A model generated the notes under the pieces. The model was not told the origin of the DNA. It did not search any database and saw only the letters and a program-made list of their open reading frames with translations. The position numbers and the translations under genes were made by a program. From assembly GCA_016865505.2 (NCBI GenBank), contig AP025252.1:3472001-3536000 (forward strand): DNA of 64,000 nucleotides, given 5' to 3'. The stretch comes from Bryobacterales bacterium F-183. Its GTDB lineage: Bacteria; Acidobacteriota; Terriglobia; Bryobacterales; Bryobacteraceae. Position 1 is the stretch's first letter; every line of letters starts with the position of its first letter. This document shows, piece by piece, positions 59,526 through 64,000 of this stretch.

Positions 59526-60611
59526 CTAGTGTTTCCGCCAGCTTTGTGTCACGATCTGCTCGACGCGTACGGCATTGCGATTGTCAAAGTGATTGCAGTC
59601 GTACCATCCGTCAGGGTCGCCACTGTACGCGCTGGGGTCGTGCAGATCGTAGGTGTGGGCGCCGAGATTCCCCACCTCGTGCAGAACCTGCTGCGCTTCC
59701 GCGCGCAGGCGCTTGTACGCTGTATCGACCGCCATAAACTGCGCCGTCTGCGGGTGCGGGCCGGTCAGCCAGACCACAACCTCTGCTCCGTTGTTTCTGG
59801 CCTCCGTCACAGCCGTTCTCAGGTAGTTCACTTGTGCCGGAGACAGATGCTCCACCGATTCGATCTTGCGTCTGCAGGTCGCCATGCAGCCGGCCATGTC
59901 GGAAGTAAAGGAGAAGGTCCCTTCCTGACGGCGCCGGTCGTGCAGACGGTACTGCAGCGTTCCGTCCGGCGCGAAGCCGACCAAAGGCTCTCGAGGGCGC
60001 ACGGCGAGGTACATCGAAAACAGAACACTCTGGGCGTACGACCATTCGGCCAGGCGCGGGACCAAGGTGCGTACTGTCTGGAATGTGGACAGCGTACCGG
60101 TTGCAAGCTCGCGCAAGGGATGGATGGAATCGCCAAAGGCGCGCTCTGAGGCGAGCGATGCGACGTCGACGCCAATGATGACCATCTTCGGCTTTTGGCC
60201 CTTTCGCGTCATCGACCAGCGCAAGGCGGATAGAAAATCCTCTCCCCGGGCGCTGGCCAAGCCGAAGTTAAAGAAGCGTAAACCGGTGCTGCTCTTCAGC
60301 CGGTCTCCATTCAGCAGCATGCTACGGCTGGACCCTAGCACCAGCCCAGTTACCGGCTGATCGGGAGCGGCTTCAATAAAAGATTCAAGCAGTGTGATCT
60401 TCTCGTTGCGGTAATCGCTGCGCACTGCGGGGAAGGGATGCCCGGCGGGAGATTCAAAGTCACGCACGGGGTTCACATAGTAGGCCACGGCAAAGTAAAG
60501 CAATGCCGGAACGAAGCATCCTGCAAGAAACAGCCAACCAAGATTCCAGGTTTGGCTGCGAGCGCCAGCGTGTGTGGCGATGGATCTGGGATTGACGACG
60601 GCTGCGTGCAT
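59526..60611 (-). CDS. SGNH-like membrane-anchored protein, AlgJ/AlgX-type partner
   Basis: This 361-residue protein has one N-terminal membrane segment (LGWLFLAGCFVPALLYFAVAYY). A periplasmic domain follows with an SGNH-type start GLVLGSSRSMLLNG (about residues 87-100, catalytic Ser) and a C-terminal block DGWYDCNHFDNRNAV that could give the Asp/His pair. Such proteins transfer acetyl groups from the MBOAT partner to a polysaccharide. The two genes are transcribed together on the minus strand. The fold is assigned from motif order and context. Confidence 0.72.
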   Translation of the reverse strand: MHAAVVNPRSIATHAGARSQTWNLGWLFLAGCFVPALLYFAVAYYVNPVRDFESPAGHPFPAVRSDYRNEKITLLESFIEAAPDQPVTGLVLGSSRSMLLNGDRLKSSTGLRFFNFGLASARGEDFLSALRWSMTRKGQKPKMVIIGVDVASLASERAFGDSIHPLRELATGTLSTFQTVRTLVPRLAEWSYAQSVLFSMYLAVRPREPLVGFAPDGTLQYRLHDRRRQEGTFSFTSDMAGCMATCRRKIESVEHLSPAQVNYLRTAVTEARNNGAEVVVWLTGPHPQTAQFMAVDTAYKRLRAEAQQVLHEVGNLGAHTYDLHDPSAYSGDPDGWYDCNHFDNRNAVRVEQIVTQSWRKH

Positions 60612-61012
60612 CTTACCGGGAGGCTACTGTCCTCTAGTACTCTTCGGTTGCAGAGTCCCATCTTTAAGGAAAAGTGAAGAAGATTGAGCTACCTAATTCC
60701 AATGGCTCTGAAGTGTTATGCGAGCGGGTATAGATTTGTGAACCAGCGCCCGATGAGACCTCGGAGAGGGAGCCAAAACGGCACTGGTTTCCCTAAGACT
60801 CCAGAGTTTTCTGGTTAGGGTTCTAGGGTATTTCCGGCGACTTCCCTAAGTTGGTGCGAGATTGTGCCAAGTACTAGAACCGCCCATAATCAAACCATCC
60901 AGGTTACTCGGAGGAGTTTGCCAGACGGGAACGCATCCCCTTTGCGGGGCGTGCGATTTCGCAGGGTTGGTAGTACGAACAGGCCTGGAATGTTTGAGTG
61001 GAAGGGATCCCT
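60612..61012. other. Divergent intergenic region of about 400 bases
   Basis: This gap separates the SGNH/MBOAT operon from the response-regulator gene and has no coding frame I trust. It holds a hairpin, CCCTAA...TTAGGG with an inner CCAGA/TCTGG pair (60791-60820), a repeated TTCCCTAAG (60789-60797 and 60842-60850) and a GC-rich hairpin near 60930-60955. A possible promoter is listed separately. I see no known riboswitch; the sequence does not match the c-di-GMP-I (GEMM) core. Confidence 0.5.
60862..60890 (+). promoter_or_regulatory. Candidate promoter of the response regulator
   Basis: A weak -35 box TTGTGC (60862-60867) and a good -10 box CATAAT (60885-60890, five of six) are spaced by 17 bases. 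It lies about 125 bases upstream of the response-regulator start. Confidence 0.35.
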
Positions 61013-61750
61013 ATGATGGAAAATGCTTTCGCGACACTGGAACAGGAAGCGGGAGAATCCGGAGAACGGAAGAAATCGAATATCCGCGTAGTGATCGCGG
61101 ACGATCATCCGATCGTTCGGGACGGTTTGAAGAAACTCCTGACGATTGAGTCGGATATCGAAGTGGTGGGCGAAGCGGGCGACGGGCGCGAGGTTCTGGA
61201 AGTGATCCAGAATGTCGATCCGGACGTGCTGCTGCTCGACCTTCGTATGCCGAATCTGGATGGTTTGAGCGCACTACAGGCGTTGCAGCAGGCGAACAAG
61301 AGGACGCGTGTCATTGTTCTTACTGCGTCTGAAGACAAGAATGAGTTCGTCCAGGCGATGAAGCTGGGCTGCTCGGGCATTGTGCTGAAGCAGACCGCGC
61401 CGGACCTGATCGTGAAGTCGATCCGCAAGGTGCATTCGGGCGAAATCTGGCTGGATTCGCATACGACCGCCGCTGTGATGCGGCAGTTCTCGACCGGTCC
61501 GGAACACAGCGCGGCGGGACCTGGCGCCAAGGGTCGCGAGCGGTCGCCTCTGTCGCAGCGTGAGCGCGAAATCGTGGCGCTGGTGGCGCAGGGCTACAAG
61601 AACAAGGAAATGGCCGAAAAGATGTTCATTTCCGAGCAGACCGTGAAGAACCATCTGCACAACATCTTCGACAAGCTCGGCGTGTCGGACCGTTTGGAAC
61701 TGGCGTTGTACGCCATTCACAAGGGTCTGCACCTGAACGGCGAGCGCTAA
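61013..61750 (+). CDS. NarL/FixJ-type response regulator
   Basis: This 245-residue protein has a receiver domain (about 24-140: VVIADDHPIVRDGLKKLL, VLLLDLRMPNLDG with phosphoacceptor Asp76, and the later VLKQTAPDLI with Lys126) and a LuxR-type DNA-binding domain (about 178-240: LSQREREIVALVAQGYKNKEMAEKM, VKNHLHNIFDKLG). A short alanine-rich linker joins them. GGAAGGGA stands before the ATG at 61013. No histidine kinase gene is adjacent, so it is an orphan in this window and its partner is unknown. Confidence 0.94.
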   Translation: MMENAFATLEQEAGESGERKKSNIRVVIADDHPIVRDGLKKLLTIESDIEVVGEAGDGREVLEVIQNVDPDVLLLDLRMPNLDGLSALQALQQANKRTRVIVLTASEDKNEFVQAMKLGCSGIVLKQTAPDLIVKSIRKVHSGEIWLDSHTTAAVMRQFSTGPEHSAAGPGAKGRERSPLSQREREIVALVAQGYKNKEMAEKMFISEQTVKNHLHNIFDKLGVSDRLELALYAIHKGLHLNGER

Positions 61751-61790
61751 ACGCGCGTCAGCCGCCGTCGCAAGAACAGTCGAAAAAACT

Positions 61791-62399
61791 CTAGGATCCG
61801 GGCGTGGTGAGATTCCATTCCCGGATCACTCGCGTTTTGCGCTCATATCCGAGTACGCTCACCGTTGCTGTGTCGAGCGCCAAAAGCCTGCCCGCTCCGG
61901 GCGGCAATCCCACCCATACCGCAGCTAGTACCCGTAGAATGTGCCCGTGCGCGAATAGCGCCACATCCTGATTGGGTGCCGCATTTGCCACAAGATCCAC
62001 AACCTGGCGTGCGCGCTCACCCACCTGCTCTAAGGTCTCGCCATTGGTGATCGGCGAGAGCCAGACGGACCAGGACGGGTCGGTGGCGCGGATGTCCATT
62101 GTCGTGCGGCCTTCGTACACACCGTAGTCCCACTCGAGCAGGTTCGGGTCGGCCTGAGCGACATCGCCGAAGCCAGCCAGTTCGCAGGTCTCGCGAGCTC
62201 TCGACAAAGGGCTGGTGAGGACCATCTGAAACGTGTAGCGGCTGAGGTACGACCCTAAGAGCCGCGCCCGCCGGCGGCCTTCCTCGGTGAGCGGAATGTC
62301 GGTCCGCCCGGTATGCTGGCCGGACTTCGACCATTCGGTCTCGCCGTGCCGCACCAGCACGATACGTTGGCGGGGATGATCCGGGGATGAATGGCTCAT
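61791..62399 (-). CDS. Histidine phosphatase (phosphoglycerate mutase) family protein
   Basis: This 202-residue protein shows the RHG motif VLVRHGETEWSKSGQHTGRTDIPLT, with the catalytic histidine, the acid EWDYGVYEGRTT and the second histidine in FAHGHILRVLA. The length fits the acid-phosphatase/mutase group; the substrate (sugar phosphate or alpha-ribazole-like) cannot be told. The ATG at 62399 lies in an ATGA overlap with the M20-like gene, so the two are coupled. The longer frame adds no similarity. Confidence 0.9.
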   Translation of the reverse strand: MSHSSPDHPRQRIVLVRHGETEWSKSGQHTGRTDIPLTEEGRRRARLLGSYLSRYTFQMVLTSPLSRARETCELAGFGDVAQADPNLLEWDYGVYEGRTTMDIRATDPSWSVWLSPITNGETLEQVGERARQVVDLVANAAPNQDVALFAHGHILRVLAAVWVGLPPGAGRLLALDTATVSVLGYERKTRVIREWNLTTPGS

Positions 62400-63769
62400 G
62401 TTTTGGTTCCGCTGTCGCCGGCGATCTCCAGTACGATCTGCCAAAGCAGTTCCACGCCGTCGTGGAGACGCCGTATGGCAAGCTTTTCGTCTGGACCAGT
62501 GTCGCCGATCTCGCCGAATAAGGGTAGCCCGTAGACGCCCACACCGCGCGAGCGCAGGTACGCATTGCCAGTTGGCCGCGCGGAGATGTACGGCGCGATG
62601 ATGTCCTCGGGATGCATTCTGGCCAGCAGGGATTGCATACTGCGGAAGGGGCGGCTCGATACGGAGCTTGCCTCGGCACCAGGCACCTGTTGGCCGGGAG
62701 CAATCGCGACTTCGACGCCGGCGTCGCCAATCGCGGCGCGCAGACGGGACATCATCTCTTCGCGGGTGAGTCCGGGCAGGCGCCGTACTTCTACAACAGC
62801 CTCTGCGCCGGCATTCGCCCCGCGGCTCGATCCGCGGATGGACAGCGGCTGTATCGTGTCGTGCACGAGTTCGGAGAACGCCGCGTTACGGGCCTTCATC
62901 TCGCGCATTGCCGCCACCGCGGTTGCGGGATTTTCCATTCGGGCCAGCAGTGGCGTCAGCCATTCATTGCCGCTGACCTTGGCCAGTTCGCGAAAGTACT
63001 GCCGGGTGACCGGGCTCAGGCGCACCGATGGTTCCGCCTCATTCAAGCGAATGATGGCACGGGACAGCCGGGAGATCGGACCTTCCTGTCGCGGGCCGGC
63101 GTTGCCACCTTTGGTGGTGAGCACGATGCGGATGGGCAGCTTCTCCGCGGTTTGTACCAGATGGACCTTTCGGCCGTCCGCCTCGAACGAATAACCGCCT
63201 TCACCCAATGCGAACTCCGCGTCGATCTTCGACCAGTGGTTCTGCATCAACCATTGCATGCCAGTGGACCCTGCTCCGTCGGCTTCGACGCACAGGATGA
63301 GATCGCGGCCCAGTTGGATGTTGCGCCGCTTGATCTCGCTGAATACGGCGAGCTCCGCAGCCAGTAGCGCTTTGCCACTGCGCGATCCGGCCCCATAGAC
63401 GAAACCGTCCTTTACCTTGCCGGAAAATGGATCGATTGTTCCCCATTGGGTACGGTCGACGGGTGCGGTGTCGGCTTGCGAGAACAGCAGGAGCGGTCGT
63501 CCGCCTTTGCCGTTTCCCTTGATTCGCGCGATGAAGTTGAACCTGCGGGGATCGCTGCCGAGCGATTCCGATACCACTCCATACTTCGTTAAAGTGTTGC
63601 GAAGATAGTCCGCAACGCGGGTTTCATTGCCTGGAGGGTTGGCCGTATCGAGCCGTACCAACTCGCTCAGGTAGAGCGTGGCGCGATCGTCCAGCATGAG
63701 TTCGTCCGTTGCCGACAGGCAGACGGTCGCCAGAAGACCCACCGAAGCTCCCCAGTAACGCCAGGACAT
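62396..63769 (-). CDS. M20-family peptidase-like protein, probably catalytically inactive
   Basis: This 457-residue protein has a signal peptide (MSWRYWGASVGLLATVCLSA) and the overall M20/Zn-carboxypeptidase layout: LVRLDTANPPGNE, then a dimetal core. However, the expected HxD is QAD (98-100), the bridging Asp in the GRGAxDMK-type motif is Ser131 (GAGSRSGK), and the Glu-Glu pair is Asp-Gly (164-165). The final HGxDE-type histidine region reads TGPDEK. Only the Glu near 190 (GEGGYSF) survives. It therefore looks like a secreted pseudoenzyme or a protein with a new activity. It is translated before the histidine phosphatase. Confidence 0.85.
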   Translation of the reverse strand: MSWRYWGASVGLLATVCLSATDELMLDDRATLYLSELVRLDTANPPGNETRVADYLRNTLTKYGVVSESLGSDPRRFNFIARIKGNGKGGRPLLLFSQADTAPVDRTQWGTIDPFSGKVKDGFVYGAGSRSGKALLAAELAVFSEIKRRNIQLGRDLILCVEADGAGSTGMQWLMQNHWSKIDAEFALGEGGYSFEADGRKVHLVQTAEKLPIRIVLTTKGGNAGPRQEGPISRLSRAIIRLNEAEPSVRLSPVTRQYFRELAKVSGNEWLTPLLARMENPATAVAAMREMKARNAAFSELVHDTIQPLSIRGSSRGANAGAEAVVEVRRLPGLTREEMMSRLRAAIGDAGVEVAIAPGQQVPGAEASSVSSRPFRSMQSLLARMHPEDIIAPYISARPTGNAYLRSRGVGVYGLPLFGEIGDTGPDEKLAIRRLHDGVELLWQIVLEIAGDSGTKT

Positions 63770-63804
63770 CCTGAATAAAGTTTAACAGTAAGTCGGGCTT
63801 TTTT

Positions 63805-64000
63805 TAGACGGTGAACTTTTCGCGGCAAGCGAGCGAGCAGAAGTGCAGCATTTCACCGGATGAATTCTTGGCCGCGATGCTGGTGGTGGCATGATAGGCG
63901 CCGCAGGACGGGCACTTGCGCAACTCGCCGCCCGCGCCGCCTTTGGGGGGCGAAGGCTGTTGCTGCTTGCCCTGACCACCGCCAGCAGACGAGCTTGCTT
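63805..64000 (-). CDS. Zinc-ribbon protein, PP0621-like, partial
   Basis: Only the C-terminal 64 residues are in the window; the start lies beyond the right edge. The visible part is a glycine/glutamine-rich linker followed by a treble-clef-like zinc ribbon with KCPSCGAYH and HFCSLACREKF, so two cysteine pairs can bind zinc. This resembles the small PP0621-type proteins, which I know by pattern only. Their role is not established. Confidence 0.6.

Noticed and set aside
60890-60985. c-di-GMP riboswitch upstream of the response regulator
   Set aside because: The GC-rich hairpin and some GGGAACGC-like bases look similar, but the conserved GEMM core and tetraloop-receptor pattern are not there.
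63782-63979. A 65-residue minus-strand frame at the right edge
   Set aside because: A different minus-strand frame over the same bases encodes a zinc ribbon with two cysteine pairs and ends at 63805; that one is the real gene.
1-64000. tRNA genes, insertion sequences, prophage or integrative-element borders
   Set aside because: I scanned the gaps and found no cloverleaf with a GGTTCGA-type arm, no transposase or integrase and no long terminal repeats.

Overview
The window reads as chromosomal DNA of an acidobacterium, most likely from the Solibacter/Bryobacter group. This is inferred from gene families, not from an rRNA. The markers are two very large Oar-like TonB-dependent receptors with an N-terminal carboxypeptidase-regulatory domain, an SBBP-repeat protein ending in the Solibacter-type C-terminal domain (TIGR03437-like), a planctomycete-type cytochrome/DUF1549/DUF1553 gene paired with DUF1501, and high GC with dense, often overlapping gene pairs. 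I see no tRNA, rRNA, CRISPR, insertion sequence or prophage gene.

Layout. 0-5 kb: a DUF4143 ATPase, then acpP-fabF, the electron-transfer flavoprotein pair etfB-etfA and an unknown gene. 5-11 kb: secreted proteins, including a BsuPI-domain protein, a peptidase-MA-like metalloprotease, an oligogalacturonate-lyase-like protein, a CxxC protein and a PEP-CTERM-like protein. 11-16 kb: a DUF1501/cytochrome operon diverging from a GntR/FCD regulator. 16-20 kb: an M16 protease, two tandem TPM-domain proteins, a nucleotidyltransferase and LemA. 20-22.5 kb: an aldehyde dehydrogenase and an FAH-family enzyme that together fit the last two steps of oxidative pentose/uronate degradation. 22.5-25.4 kb: a MazF-like toxin-antitoxin pair, then ribosomal genes rplA-rplJ-rplL-rpmB-rpmG.

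25.4-32 kb: two tandem paralogues of an NlpC/P60-like cysteine hydrolase, each preceded by the same hairpin, then a ceramidase-like gene and two secreted carboxypeptidase-regulatory-domain proteins. 32-35 kb: a winged-helix AAA ATPase, a metal-binding secreted protein and a GNAT acetyltransferase. 35-43 kb: ECF sigma, zinc-finger anti-sigma, a giant TonB-dependent receptor and the SBBP protein. 43-48 kb, minus strand: ftsK-ubiX-pheA-rluA. 48-52.3 kb, plus strand: Rsm22-like methyltransferase, amidase, phosphoesterase, methyltransferase and YraN. 52.4-53.8 kb: a three-gene ECF sigma operon resembling CnrH-CnrY-CnrX. 53.9-58 kb: rpmE, a candidate structured small RNA with a strong promoter, and a second giant receptor. 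58-61 kb: an MBOAT/SGNH pair for polysaccharide O-acetylation. 61-64 kb: a NarL-type response regulator, a histidine phosphatase, an M20-like protein that has lost most metal ligands, and a zinc-ribbon gene cut by the window edge.

Overall the region mixes housekeeping genes with a cell-surface and secreted polymer-degrading repertoire. The best leads for something new are the candidate RNA near 54.2-54.5 kb, the tandem cysteine hydrolases near 25.5-27.6 kb, the Cnr-like sigma operon and the inactive-looking M20 protein.
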